From Parastagonospora avenae f. sp. tritici 18332-5 (Eukaryota; Ascomycota; Dothideomycetes; Pleosporales; Phaeosphaeriaceae), in assembly GCA_022559985.1 (NCBI GenBank), contig JAFJTR010000014.1, positions 310,001-374,000 of the forward strand: a stretch of DNA of 64,000 nt, in the 5' to 3' direction. Positions 44,761 to 57,400 of the stretch are shown here, one piece after another. A program made the translations under genes and the position numbers. Within the stretch, counting starts at the first letter, position 1, and the number at the start of each line of letters is the position of its first letter. The notes under the pieces were generated by a model, which was not told the origin of the DNA, ran no database searches, and saw nothing but the letters and a program-made list of their open reading frames with translations.

Positions 44761-47697
44761 TCACCTCCTCGCTGCCCTTCCTCTCGTGGCCTGCTGAACC
44801 TCACCCCCATCCCCTTGCTCCGCACCCTGTCTCTCCCCCTGCGTCGCCTGCGTCGACTGCCCGAGCAACCTCATCAAATCCGCGACACCACCGGCCTTCT
44901 TCTTTTTGCCTCCCTCCTTCTCCGCAAACGCCAGCCCCATCAACCGTCTCTTCTCCTCCTGAATGCCCAACACGCGCTCCTCCACACTGCCCTCCACAAC
45001 CAGTCTGAAGACCTTAGTTTCCCGCTTCTGACCGAGTCGGTGCACGCGATCGACGGCCTGGTCTTCGATGGCCGGCGCCCACCAGCTGTCAGCCATGATG
45101 ACGTGGTTGGCGGCAACAAGGTTGAGACCCACGCTGCAGACAGCGAGGGAGGCGAGCATGATTGTGCATTTGGGGTTGGATTCGAGGGCGTCGAGGGCGG
45201 TGTCGCGTTGGGGCGCAGTCATGCTGCCGTCGATGCGTGTGAAGGTGAGACCGCGGACGGTGAGGTGGGGTTGGAGGAGGTCGAGGAAAGAAGTCCATTG
45301 GCTAAAGACAATGGTTTTGTTGGACGGGTCTTGAGCGGTGGCTTTTAAGATGTCTAGGAGTGCTTCGACTTTGCTAGATGTGTTTTGCTCGAGTGATACT
45401 GCGTCGGCGAGTTGGTCTTGGGTGAGCTCGGGTTTGACGGCGATTTCGATGGCGGGCTTGACGGTGGTGCTTGAGAGGGATTCGAGTTCCGCACGGCACA
45501 TGGGGCATTTCTTCTGGACTTCGATGACGCGCTCGATGCAGGCTGTGCAGAAACTGTGTGCGCATTTGGTGATGACGGGCTCTTTGAGGGTGTCGAGGCA
45601 GATCGGACAGTCTTCTTGGGAGTCGATCATGAGCTGGAGCATACCCTGCAGGGCTGTCTTGTTCTCCTCGGTCAGGTCCACGACACCCTCTGCCTCAAGC
45701 TGCTGCATGATGGAGTTCAGACGCTCTTCACCAACGAGCTGCCAGTGGTTGCAAAGCTGGCGCATGCGTAGCAATACTTCCAGCAGATGGCGGTATGTGT
45801 CCGCACTCTTCTGTCCACCGATGTTCTTGCGGTAGATGTCGAGCGTGCCCTTTGCCTGAGCCTCAAGCGCATCATACTTCTCCTGCTCGTGAGGATGTAG
45901 CGTGATCTTATGAACGTACTCTGACAGATCTGGCAAACGTAGGTCGATGAAGGACATCTCCTTCTTTCGACGCAGGCAGATGCCCGACATAAGCAACTGC
46001 AATGCCCGCTTGCCTTGCATATCGCCTTGCAGCACAGGTCGCATGATCGCCGTGTGGAAGATGTCGAATCTATCGAGACCACCAGATAGGCGAAGGAAGC
46101 GAATGAGACTGTAAAGGTCTTTGAGATTGTTGATGATAGGGGTACCTGTGAGTGCCCAGCGAGATTGAGCCATGAGGTTAGTGACCGCAATGGTTCTCTT
46201 CGCTTTGGGATTGCGGATGCTGTGTCCTTCATCGAGAATTATGCGGCGCCACTTGACAGAGTAAACACCCTTCTTCCGAGGTACTTCGGTCGACTTCTGT
46301 GAATACCACTCCACCGACACTGAGTCATACGTAGAGATGACAACGTCGTAGTTCTCAATCTGCTTTGGATCGATAGGCTGCTTGCGATTGCCATGCCAGA
46401 ACATGACTCGGAGAGCATGCTCGGGCTTCAAATGTTTCTGCATTTGGGTGGACCAATTACTCATGACGCTGACCGGCGCAAGGATAAGAGTGGCACCGCA
46501 GGCATCCAGTGCCTTGCGACCGAGCTCTCGATCAGCCATGATAAGCGAGATCGTCTGGATTGTCTTTCCGAGACCCATGTCATCGGCCAGGATACCACCA
46601 GAAGCGAGTGCGGGATTGGCGACAGAGAAGTTGGTTGCGAGGTTGGTGAATGCTTTCGGCATGCGCGGATGGCGCCGCCACAGCTGAACCACGTCCTTGG
46701 TGCCCTGGGCAGGAAGCTGAGGCGACTCCTTGTCAAGCATCCACTGCAGTCCTTGTAGCTGGAAGGGATGCAATTCAGTCTGCACAGCGCTCGGCTGTTT
46801 GGCTTTGGGCATCGATGCCAGATCCGACTCCTTGACACCGAACTCCTCAACCATCTGCTCGACTCTGGGAGCGTAGCGCGTGCTGCCACCAACAATATCT
46901 TCAAGACTGGGTCCAGGACCAAAGCCTTGCGATGATCCTGCCAAGAAGTCTGCCATGCCACTCTCGTAGTTCTGGCCACCCACGCCAACGACCACTCCGC
47001 CCTTCTTCTGCGCCTGCTTTGCAGCTTGTTTGGCGAGTTTCTCCCTCTCTTTCACAGCCGCAGCTTCTTTGCGCTTGCGATCCGCGGCATGTCCGACTGG
47101 CAATTTATCGGCGCGCATCTGACCGATAAGATTCTCGCGTTCGACCGGCTCATTGGTGCCGTAGAACTTGAGTTCTAGGGGACATTCGAACGCGCCCTTC
47201 TCGCCCGTGATGACAGCTTCAATTAGCAGGCTGCGATTGTCCATGTACTTGGCTAGCTTGCTCGCGATAGTCCGGGGTATATGGCCAATCTGTGCGCCTT
47301 GCACATTGAGCACCTGGATCGCATTGCGATCATACTGGTTCTGTGGCTCTCTCCTGGGCACGACCATCTCTCCAACGGTCGCATACCCATTATAGTATCG
47401 CACTCCCACAATTTTGACGTGCATGTTCCCGTACAGCGTCCAGGTGTATTCCTGCTCATTCATGCCCTGTGTGGCTGATGCGTCTTCCTCGTCATCATCG
47501 TGAATGTACACGGGATCTTGTTCTGAAGCACCCGACGATGTGCGAGCCTGTTTGGGTGCGCGACTGTGGGGCGAAGAGTGCGACTGCGAATGCGCGTAGC
47601 CCTGCGAGCTTGAAGCATGTGCGTAACCCTGCGACGACGAATAGGTTGGCGAGTCGTCAGTGAGGTCAATGGCCTCGATTTGACGTTTGGGAGGCAT
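44761..47697 (-). CDS. HIRAN-SNF2-RING helicase, HLTF/RAD5-like
   Basis: Intronless, 978 aa from the ATG at 47697 (MPPKRQIEAIDLTDD). The frame stays open 68 codons further to an ATG at 47901, but conservation-like sequence begins at the inner Met. A HIRAN domain lies at about residues 95-200 (VGVRYYNGYATVGEMVVPRR). The SNF2 ATPase follows, with Walker A in LADDMGLGKTIQTISL and the DEGH box in ILDEGHSIRNPKAKR. A C3HC4 RING (CPICLDTLKEPVITKCAHSFC) is inserted between the two helicase lobes. The helicase C lobe contains VHRLGQKRETKVFRLV. This order is that of HLTF/Rad5, which remodel stalled forks and ubiquitylate PCNA; that role is inferred. Confidence 0.93.
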   Translation of the reverse strand: MPPKRQIEAIDLTDDSPTYSSSQGYAHASSSQGYAHSQSHSSPHSRAPKQARTSSGASEQDPVYIHDDDEEDASATQGMNEQEYTWTLYGNMHVKIVGVRYYNGYATVGEMVVPRREPQNQYDRNAIQVLNVQGAQIGHIPRTIASKLAKYMDNRSLLIEAVITGEKGAFECPLELKFYGTNEPVERENLIGQMRADKLPVGHAADRKRKEAAAVKEREKLAKQAAKQAQKKGGVVVGVGGQNYESGMADFLAGSSQGFGPGPSLEDIVGGSTRYAPRVEQMVEEFGVKESDLASMPKAKQPSAVQTELHPFQLQGLQWMLDKESPQLPAQGTKDVVQLWRRHPRMPKAFTNLATNFSVANPALASGGILADDMGLGKTIQTISLIMADRELGRKALDACGATLILAPVSVMSNWSTQMQKHLKPEHALRVMFWHGNRKQPIDPKQIENYDVVISTYDSVSVEWYSQKSTEVPRKKGVYSVKWRRIILDEGHSIRNPKAKRTIAVTNLMAQSRWALTGTPIINNLKDLYSLIRFLRLSGGLDRFDIFHTAIMRPVLQGDMQGKRALQLLMSGICLRRKKEMSFIDLRLPDLSEYVHKITLHPHEQEKYDALEAQAKGTLDIYRKNIGGQKSADTYRHLLEVLLRMRQLCNHWQLVGEERLNSIMQQLEAEGVVDLTEENKTALQGMLQLMIDSQEDCPICLDTLKEPVITKCAHSFCTACIERVIEVQKKCPMCRAELESLSSTTVKPAIEIAVKPELTQDQLADAVSLEQNTSSKVEALLDILKATAQDPSNKTIVFSQWTSFLDLLQPHLTVRGLTFTRIDGSMTAPQRDTALDALESNPKCTIMLASLAVCSVGLNLVAANHVIMADSWWAPAIEDQAVDRVHRLGQKRETKVFRLVVEGSVEERVLGIQEEKRRLMGLAFAEKEGGKKKKAGGVADLMRLLGQSTQATQGERQGAEQGDGGEVQQATRGRAARR

Positions 47698-48081
47698 CTT
47701 GATCTGAGGTATAGACGAATTGCCGCAACCGGCTGGAATTGTTGCACTCTCTTGAAATATGGAAGCTCGGCTGTGGAGAGAAAGATCGGTACCGCGAACG
47801 TGTGGGCGCGGATTATCTGATAAGGTCCCGTAGGGCAGAAACGCGCTAAGACGCGAAGTCACGTCCGCTGATGTCAGACGTGCAAGGATGCGAGACGTCA
47901 AATGCGACTGATCATTTCAGGAGTAAAATTGACGGATTGAAAAGCGACGAGTCGAAATGTGATAAATTGAAAAGGTATCAACAGAGGTTCTTATTCTATG
48001 CACAATTGTCTACAGCAGACCAGCCTACAACAGACAAAGTGTGTTTGTAACAAACTTCATCCCGGCGCTGCGCAATCAACT
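47698..48081. other. Intergenic
   Basis: About 380 bp between two minus-strand genes: promoter of the helicase gene and 3' flank of the debranching enzyme gene. Confidence 0.4.
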
Positions 48082-51000
48082 CTACGCCTCCTCCAGCTCG
48101 TACTCGCGGGCATCCTGGAACAGGTCGATTATGCAACTAGCAGACCACGACTGCGTTGGGCACGAATCGCCACAGAAGTCACCATCCTTCTGCGTCAATT
48201 CTGTCAGTCCAGCCCATGGACTGTCCTGGATTGCCTTCATGCATCCAGCCAGGCGTCGTGTAACTTGTTGGTAACTCTCGACGCGCTCCTCAGGTGTCTT
48301 CCGTCGTTGAAGATCAAACTTGAGCAGGGCGCGTAGAAAGAAACCAGTCGGCCAGACCCATTCGGGGCCTTGGTGGTAATTCCTGCCCTTGGATGTATGG
48401 AAGTCGGTTGAGTCTTCGCTGTTGATGTAGTATCCGCGGTAGTTCAGATCAGAGGGATCCAGCGTCTTCATGCCTTGCGGCCCAAGCAGAACACGATCAG
48501 CCATCTGCAGTGCGTACCGAGCATGATCAGGGTCGAACATATCCGGCGCAACCGCCATAGCGACAGGGAAGTTGGGCCGCAGTTGGTAGTCCTCGTACTC
48601 TTTTCCGGATCGGTACAGATCCTTGTAGATACCACGACGGTTGACGATCTTGGTGTTGACATCGTAGTCCTTGTCCTCTTCAGGAGTCCGAGGGACGTAG
48701 AAGGCGCGCTCGAAGTTTGCCTTGATCTTGTCGGCCCACGCTTTGTAGGTGATGGTCTCCTTGCCGTCGGGCAATGTCACACCCTCGTACTTGAATTTGC
48801 CCTGCTCGTACAGCTCTGAGCACCAGCGGACTGCGCTGTACAGCATGCCGATCATCTCAATGGGTGCGCCATCTCGGGGCGTGCCAGGAACACCTTTGCT
48901 GTTGGCCTTCTCGCTCTCGCCCATCTTGTCCATCCAAGTTCCGCAATTCCACTGGTTGCCGCCGAAGATGAGGCCGTTCTCCCAGTCAGTCCAGATCTTG
49001 ATATCAAAGCCCTCTAGCCTCATCTGGCTGTCGATGTTCGGGCCGGCGTCGTACTCACGGAATTCTATTCCGGAGGCGTGTCGCTGCAGTGCTTCTTGGA
49101 TCACGTCCTCAATGGTGGAGTGTACCGAGTAAGCTCGCTTGTCGTTGTGAGGGAACCAGGTATCGTCGTAAGGGAGGAAGCGTCTCGGAGCCTTCTCCTG
49201 GAGCAGGCCAAGACCGTTCGGCACAATCTTGGTGTAGTCCTGGATGTTCTGCAAGAACCACCAGACCGAGTCTCGAGAGTTGTATCGTGGGTTCACGCCA
49301 GAGCCCAGGAGATTGGGTACCATGCCGTGCTTGAGAACACTTGCGAAGCACAGAATGTGCTCCTTGGCATCAGCATACCTTCCTGTGCCCATGAAAAGGC
49401 CACGGGCTGAGATCGTGATGTCGCGGCCCCAGCATCGGGCCCAGCTGACCGCAAAGTGAGGAAGGCCAGCAGCCATACTGGGTACATTCTTCTCCGGCCA
49501 GATAGAAGCACCCTTCACGTTACCTGTTACTTGGACGCTGACGAGGGCGAGACTCTTCAGGAAGTTGTTGCCGTTGCGCACGTTCTCGCCCATGAGCTCA
49601 ATAGCACGGTCGATTGCCGCGTTGTAAGCAGCCTGAATGACGAGTGCGAAGTATCGCGGAAGCATGAAGCTGGGCAACTTGCGGATAGCATCAAAACGTT
49701 CTTTGAGCCATTTGGCGGGTCCCTTGACGCGGGAATATTGTCGCTTCGCTCCAGCGCGCTCCAGACGCCCGACGCAGTAATCCAAGGCCCATTGACCTTC
49801 GCGGAGGTGGTTGCAGATGGGGTGGCCCAAGTTATTGTCGTTCACAATGTCGCGTAGTGGACTCCACCAACCTTGCAGACCAGCATACACAAGCTTTCCA
49901 TGACCTGGGATGTCGTAGGTTCCATCCTTGCCGTCAGAGTCATTCTGTTCCTCTGCGTCGCAACGGTACAGGATGAAGTTGAGGTCGGCCAAGTTGACGT
50001 CCTTGAACGCCGCCCTCGCCCCGGTGGTGACATACTTGTCGAGGCCATCAGCGTGCTCAGCGCTCGCGACCGAAGTCTCAAAGAGCGCAATGCTACCAGG
50101 AGGGAACTTGTCAGGGATAGTGATCGTTGTCGAGTCGCCGACAGTCTCAATCTTCACCCCTTGGAGGTTGTTCGTCCTGGCAGGAAGGCCGCGCAGTGTA
50201 GTCTTGTCACCAGTCACACGAGCCCTTGTCTCTTGGCTGTTATCGACATCCAAGTTCCAAGCGCCAATTAGCTTCGCTTGCGTGCCTGGCAGATTTGTCT
50301 GACCAAATCCTCCATTACCGTTCCCATATCCAGGGAACGCGGTGTGTGCAATCAAGAAGTTACCCTTCCTCGTGTGGGGGTCGACACGATGGACAGTGAT
50401 GTACTCCTGGTCATGGTGGATGTATGTCTCGGTGTACTCCTCTTGACCCATCTTTACATGGATCTCATTGATGATCTTCCGGACACCTCCAATACCACCC
50501 TCACCAGCTTGCGCCTTGATGGGGCCACCGGTTGAGTTGGTCGAGGAATAGAGTCTCTTCTCGTGGACAAGTTCGATGAGCTCAGGGTAGACCTCATCAA
50601 AACCGAACACACTGCCAGTGGCGCAGGAGCACATGGCGACCAGGGCAGCAGTCGGAAGTGTGTCGCGAGCGTCGCGCTTCTGTGCAGGCATCTCGTTGTC
50701 GTGAGTGCAATCCATGAACAGCGCGTGAACGGGACTGCGCTTGATCTTCTTGACAATAGCGTGAGGTTTTGTGCCGTCTTGGTCGGCATTGAGAACCTCA
50801 TCTGTCTCGAAGCTGCCAATTGGGACACCACCATGACGGTGTACAAGCCTGCTCAACTCCTGTGTACTCCAGGCCTGCATGGCCTCTCGGATCAGACAAG
50901 AAAGGCCGAGCTGCATGACAAACTTGTAGTCCATTTCCTCAGATCCAGAGAACAGCTCTGCGCAGACGAAGAGGTTGGGGTTGACATGCCTGGCTTGGTC

Positions 51001-52834
51001 GAGCATGTACTCGGCAAGGTGAATAGGCGTTGAGTGGCAGTTGTCGATTCGGAAACCTTGGAAGTACTTTGCCATCAGTCTGGTGTACTTGCCCATGTGC
51101 TCCCAGAGGAACGGATTGTCCTCTGGGCCAGATCCGTATCGGAGCTTGACACAGTCGCCCCAAACGATGACCTCTCTCCTCAGGTATGCGCGCGACTTGG
51201 GACCAGCGTTGTCTCGCATGGCGTCTGCAGCCCAGACCCAGCCGTTGTTCACGAGCGCGAGGGCCTCTGGGTTGTGCTTTTTGGTGGTTTCGTTGAGCGG
51301 TAGTCGTGTGAAATACGTTTCGATCAAAGGGTTCTTCTCGTTGACCTCGCCGAGCTTAGGACCATGGGCGTCTATCCGGACATACTTGATCCGGTTGAAG
51401 AGTTGCTCCATGATCTCCTTCGCATCTCCATCGTACTCCTTGTAGAATGGTAGATTAAGCTCATTTAGGATGCGAGTGCATTCGTCTTGAGCGGCGCGTT
51501 CGTCTGGTGCATCGCTAGTGCGACTGTCGAAGCGACCGAAGAGAGCGCAGAGGAGACCAGCTCCAGCAGCTGGGTCGATGCGGCGTCTAAACCGCTCGCC
51601 CATCCTGTCGCCGCCAAGAAGCGCGTGGTCAATGAGCCAGTCGGCCTTCTGCTTCAGCGGCCAGCCTTTAACGGCATCGAGGCCGCGAAGACCTGCTTCA
51701 CTAAAGCTGTCTTCGGGGAAGGTGGCTTGGCCGGCTTTCCACTTCTCCATGATCGCCTGGGCGTCCCTGTCAACGTCCACGACGTAGTATTCCCACAGCT
51801 TCTGCTTGCTAAGCACGTGCTCTTTAACGCCCTCCATGACCTTGACAAGGTCGGCCTCGCTCTCGAATTTGGTAGGAAGCCCGTACGAAGACAGCTCTTT
51901 GCCGAATTTCAGAAGCGCCGTGTCCAGCTGGAGAGCTGGCCGTAGATGGGGTGCGGTATCGACGTTGTAGCCCGACTCTGGATGCTCCTCGAGCCATTTG
52001 CTGTTGTTCGCTGTGTGGTTCCACACAACGTCGGTCATGGCAAGCATGTTGAACTCGGTGTGCATCTTCTCAACCATGGCCGCGACATCCGCCTCACCAT
52101 TGGGAAAGACAGCTTTGTCAAATTCGAGCTGACTGTATATGCTGTAGGGAGAATTCGACTCGCCGCGGATCATGAGGGGTGTGAAATGAACCATGTTGTA
52201 GCCGCGTTGACTAATGCCGCGTAGATGGTTATCCCAGTCCGTGGGGTATTCGCCCATGAATTTGGACAGCGTGGAGAAGACAATGACGCCCTCGACAGGC
52301 AGTTGCTTGCCCTGGAGCGTGAGTCTCGGACAGACATCGATGTAGTATGTGGGCGTCCGTGTTGGTTCTGGCGACGCAACGTCGGTGAACGACCATTGTG
52401 GGAGCGGCGAGTAGGTTGTGTAGAAGGAGAAGGCATTGGCAGCATAAATGGGGACGTCAATCTCCGTGGTGCCATTGAAGTCTGGCTTGAGCCTGCAAAC
52501 TGCCGTTAGGGACGTGTTGTGGGGAAGTTTGGGGATTTGATGGGGAGACCCACTTGTACTCGCGATACTTGCTGCGGTCGAACTTCTCGCCCTTGGCCGG
52601 GATGTTCACCCAGAGACTGCCTTTACGACATATCGAGCTGGTACCCTGGATCTGGAAGCGGACAGAGTATGCCGGCTCGGTTGGAGGCGGCAGGTAGATG
52701 TATGTGCCGGGCACGTCTGGCGCGCCGGAGTCGGTCAATGGCAGTAGGTACACTGTCTGCGCAGCCGGATCTGAGGGAGAATCCAACGGTGCAGACGTGG
52801 TCAAGTTGACCAATTTGTTAGCGAGGGACTGCAT
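48082..52834 (-). CDS. GDB1: Glycogen debranching enzyme
   Basis: Exons 52834-52554 and 52492-48082 encode 1563 aa, as expected for eukaryotic debranching enzymes (about 1530). The 61-bp intron (GTGGGT...TTTGCAG) joins KYREYK to LKPDFNGTTEIDV. The N-terminal half is the GH13-type 4-alpha-glucanotransferase, with the nucleophile Asp in FRIDNCHSTP and the acid/base Glu in FVCAELFSGSE. The C-terminal half is the GH133 amylo-1,6-glucosidase (SWARCWGRDITISARGLF, VWWFLQNIQDYT). Together they transfer maltotriosyl units and remove the branch glucose during glycogen breakdown in the cytosol. The ATG at 52834 (MQSLANKLVNL) was preferred over an upstream TTG. Confidence 0.96.
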
Positions 52835-53693
52835 TGGTGCGGTGAGCTGGTTGGTATACAATGGCAAAAGATGCAATAGGTATTCTGCGGCGTGATGATA
52901 AAACAGGTGGTGGTGTGGATGAGGTTGTTGAGGAGTGGATACAAGCTATCGCAGGGCACTCGAGATGACAAACACGGCTGCGGGCCTCCTGCTCGAGGGA
53001 ATAGAGTGACAGCTTCCCTCTGCGATGCGAAATTGAGCAGAAGCTGCAACCGTTTGATCGACGATGGGAGTCGCGAAGCATGGCAACGCTCAGGTACCCG
53101 CGGGACAGACGTCATCGCTCGATTGTTGACTTCGGCTCCGCCCGCTTAGGCCAGCCGTAGACTAGTTGCCCCATCTCATCGTATTCACCTACACCACAAA
53201 CGAGTCATGCGATTTGGTGTCATGAATGCTTCGACTCACACCAAATGATTTCTTTTCTTCCCTGAACAATGAGTCTTGATTCCTCACAGTCGTGCACCTT
53301 GGATTGTGTGTAGAAAAAGCTACATGCTATCTTCACTGTGATTCTCCTCCAGCCATCATTTCCAACGATTCACCGTTTTGAGTCCCATATCTTACCGCTG
53401 CAAAATCACGTGCTACTGATAAAGCTATCCACCTGGAGATAAACTCACCTGACACTTTCTTTTTGCGAACCACGTGGCGTATCTCGACATCTTTCTCCCT
53501 GACACCATGTGAAGGAAAGAAGAGAGCGGAAAACATGGCCGGCCACCCTCAATCGCTCTATCCAAACAGCGTGCCTCCCTCTCCCACATCTCCCAATCAA
53601 CTCTCCACCAAATGCCTCATCCCATCATCCGCCCAATATCTCTCTTACCGCCCCACCGCTTAGCCAATCTCACGCATTACTCCAACCACAGCA
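52835..53693. promoter_or_regulatory. Divergent intergenic region
   Basis: About 860 bp between the debranching enzyme start and the small membrane protein. No gene features seen. Confidence 0.45.
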
Positions 53694-54293
53694 ATGCATC
53701 ACCACCACCGCGCCTCGCAGCGCACCACCCTATCCTCCACAACACCATCAACATCAACAAGATCCAGCCGCGCCCCCGTCTCAATAACCTACCCCATAGA
53801 CGCCACCCACAAAGTCACTATGCAACTCGACTTCCTCGACGCCGTGCACTACACCCTCGCCGAATGCCAAACCTGGCTGCGCGACCGCCACCTCTCCCTC
53901 GCCCGCGCCGAAACCCACGCCCGCGAGCGCCGCTGGAACAAAACCCTCGCCCACAAGCTGCTCGGTCGCTGCTGCACCATCGGCGGCGCGCCCATCGACG
54001 ACGCAATCCTCTACTGCATTCGGCGCTCGAATGCGCATTTCAAAAACAATCCATATGGCCTGTCGTCCGCGCCGTATTGGGCGATTGCGGTGTCCATGTT
54101 GCTTTGGAGTTTGACGAATTTGGTAAATGGGTTTTTGGATGGGTTTCAGGTGTATCAGGAGCATCCAAAGGTGAAGTGTTTGACGGGGTTCATGGGCGCG
54201 TTGCCGGGCGTGTGGATGTTTATACTGTTTTTGAAGCCGGCGTTGATTGCGAACGTTAAAGATCAGTATGCGGCTATGGGGCATATTATTTGA
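53694..54293 (+). CDS. Predicted two-helix membrane protein, unknown family
   Basis: A single-exon frame of 199 aa. The first ~40 residues are Ser/Thr/His-rich. A later ATG at 53820 (MQLDFLDAVHYTL) may be the true start, since protein-like sequence begins there. A helical, charged region follows (LARAETHARERRWNKTLAHK). Then come two hydrophobic segments, YWAIAVSMLLWSLTNLVNGFL and LTGFMGALPGVWMFILFL, which look like a membrane hairpin. I do not recognise the family. The length and composition make a real gene likely. Confidence 0.65.
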   Translation: MHHHHRASQRTTLSSTTPSTSTRSSRAPVSITYPIDATHKVTMQLDFLDAVHYTLAECQTWLRDRHLSLARAETHARERRWNKTLAHKLLGRCCTIGGAPIDDAILYCIRRSNAHFKNNPYGLSSAPYWAIAVSMLLWSLTNLVNGFLDGFQVYQEHPKVKCLTGFMGALPGVWMFILFLKPALIANVKDQYAAMGHII

Positions 54294-54488
54294 TGGGTGG
54301 GGAGGGGAGAGGGGCTGAAGGAGGGGGGATGGGTGGGGGTAGGGAGAGAAGAATACCTAGTATCGTCACGCATTGTTCAAAGAGCTTGGTATGCGCGAGT
54401 CCCGTGTGAGTTGTATTGGAATTTGCTTCTTTTATCGCGCATGCTGGGAACTTATAAGACCTGTGCGTCGCCATATGTAGTCAAAGTC

Positions 54489-57400
54489 CTATTCATCGTC
54501 CATGTCCGCCCACCTCGCAGTTCCCGGCGTCAATGGAACAATCAGCTCATCAGAAGAGCCCTCCACCGCCGGACCACCACTATCAGGTCGTAACGACGGA
54601 CCTCCCTCGTTCTCACTCACAGCCCCACTGTTCGCACCACTCCCACTAGCCTTCATCTCCTTCTCTTCTTCCTGCTCCTCCGCAGCCTCCCAATCCTCCA
54701 CAACCTCGACCTCCTTCTTTTTCTTCTTGTTGCTCAAACTCAGCACCGCAAAGCCACCCTTGTTGCCAAACGCCGTGCTTCTAGCAACCTGTCTCAACGG
54801 CGCGCTCTTTGCCGCAGCCACGGTGCTCCATCCGCTGCCCGGGCCGATGTCCGATTCCTTGCGCAGGATATTGAGGCTTGAATCGAGACGCGCGAGTTGG
54901 ATTTTACCAATCTTTTGCGCCAAGAAAGCTTGCTGGAGAGGTTCTTGGATGGATTCAAGCTGCTTCTGCATCGAGCGTTCGTCGGTGTTGAGACGCGCGA
55001 CGAGCGGGGGTTTGAGCGTGACGGCTTCACTGGGGAGGAAGCTGACTTCGAGGTCGAGACTGAAGGAGGTCTTTGCCAAAACGGATTTGACTACGGTGCT
55101 GACTTCTTCGATGGTCAAGGCGAATCGTGGGTTCGTGACGAGGAAAGCGTTGTAAGGATCGCCAGTGGTGTTGCTTGGTTTGGGGCGCAGTGTTGCCGTG
55201 GCTGCTGGTGCAGGTATAGGGCGTTGGACTTGTCGGGTCCGCGCACATTCTGCCAATGTCTTCATAGGTGCCATGACGAAGCGAGGAGTCTTGAAGATGG
55301 CGACATGACGATGGGGCTCGGGGTCCATACTTTCTGTATCAAAACCAAAGTCTTCGGCCAGTGAATGCACGAAAGCTCGCTGATGGCGCTGCATTGGTTT
55401 GAACCGGAATCGTTTCGCTTCTGGATCAGCGGCGAAGAGCCTGAGCTGCTTCTCTTGGGTAGCAGCCCATGTCGAATTCTGTTGATACATGTTCAAGGTT
55501 TCGGTGGAATAAGGAACATGGTCGCTTTGGTGCTCGGGATCGACATTTAAGGCGAGAGCAAGTTTGTGGTTGCGCTCCAGGCGTGCACACTCCTCATCGC
55601 ACTTCAAAGTCTTCTTCGTGTTTCCGTCTCCTTGGCGTGATGCAGCGCACTTGGCCTCCTGCTTGATCCTCTGGCATTCACAAGTAACGAATATCTTTTG
55701 GTGGCAAGGCTTCTCTTCCTTGCACACCCCAGGGTAGTGACAAGGAGACATACATGGATGACCACAGATGCTGAGCTCCTTGCCGCATGGCTGCCTGCAG
55801 GGCTCGTCGCACTCGCCTGAACGATGGCATTGCTTCTGGCACTTGTGGGCACCACATCTGAGCGTCTTCCCACAAATCTCACCGCAGCGAACGTCCGAAA
55901 ACCAGCATGGCTGGTTCTTCAACACATTCTTACCACATGAGCAGGATTTTGTCGTCAAGAATGGACACTTCGGACAATTCTCTTCATCCCCGTGACAGGT
56001 GTGAGCCATCTGCGGATGACCACAGTCTTTGGGCCGCTCGCACGGGAAACGACATGGAGGTGGCTTCGTACCACAGGGTAAAGGGGGCTGTAGCACTGTA
56101 CGTCCGCAATGGCAGCCGAGCTCGTCAAAGATGGCTTCCCGACAAGTTCCACACGGGCCTTTGTGGCAGAGCTCCTGGCAGCGGTGTTCGGGATTGCCGC
56201 ACTTCAATTGCCGGCCACAGCTACGAGTACAGATATGTTCAGCTTCGAAGTTGTCGCCTGGTCGACGGGGTGCCGAATCCAAAGGTCGCGCTTTGCGTCG
56301 GCTTGATTGACGCTCTGCAGCTTTTCGTTCACCCGCACAACATCGCTCGCCGCATTCGTGTCGTCCGCAGTTCAGAGACACTCGGCAGATGCGCATACAC
56401 TGCGGAGCCTCTTCGCATCCTTGATGGCAGATCGAATTAGACGTCGTACGTGCACATCTACAGGTAATGGACACTCTCTGGAAGCAGGCTGAGCAGTCCC
56501 CTTGATGGCACAGCTGCTCGCATGGATGTCCGCAATCTAGCGTTTTGTAACATGGTCTCGCACAGTTCGGAATTGGGTCTTCGCAAGTGGTCCGGGTGGC
56601 GTTCGTCATATTCTTCAGCAGAGTCTTCCCACATGGGCAGTGGCTCACAAGATCGGAAGATCGAGGACAATGTGGTGGCTTCGCCTCCTGTTGATGACAA
56701 AACTTCTGGCAACTGTGTTTTCCGCAATCGAAAGGCCGACTACACATATTTGCGCATTCGAATGTGCCGATCCACTCCTCCATAGCAGCAGTGCCATCGG
56801 CCGCAGTGTGGTACTGTCTGCTCTGCTTCTCCTCTGCTCTGTCACGACAAAGTATGTCTTTCTCAATCTGACCGCAGTAGCATCGCGCAGGAACTCGCAC
56901 TTCGCAAGCCCCACACGGACCGTCATGACACGGTCGTGAGCATCGGTGCTCTCCACATGCCATGACTTCACCACAGACCTCGCCGCATCCCCAGCCGTGT
57001 TCGTAATCGGTATCGACGCAGCGTCGGGTCATCGACTTCTTGCCGCAGAAGCACGGCTTAGTCGGTCCTGTAAGACCACAAGGCGGACAAGGACCAGCAT
57101 GACAGGTGACGGGACAGCGGTGTGGACAGCTCTTTGGTAACACTCGGGGTCGAGCGCACGTCTGGCCACAAGAAAATGGTGGTAATCCAGGCAAAGCCTT
57201 GGGATCGAGCTCCTTCTCACACCAACAATGGAAGTTCTTGGGGAGAGTATCCTTGGGCAAGTTGCATCCAGGACAACGCCACTGCCTCGGAGGTGGTATT
57301 TCGCCATCCTGAGCCTGCTGACGAGCTGCGGCCGAGCCTTCGTTTGTGGACCACTTCTTAATGCAGCCCAGATGAAACACGGTCCAGCATGTCCGACATG

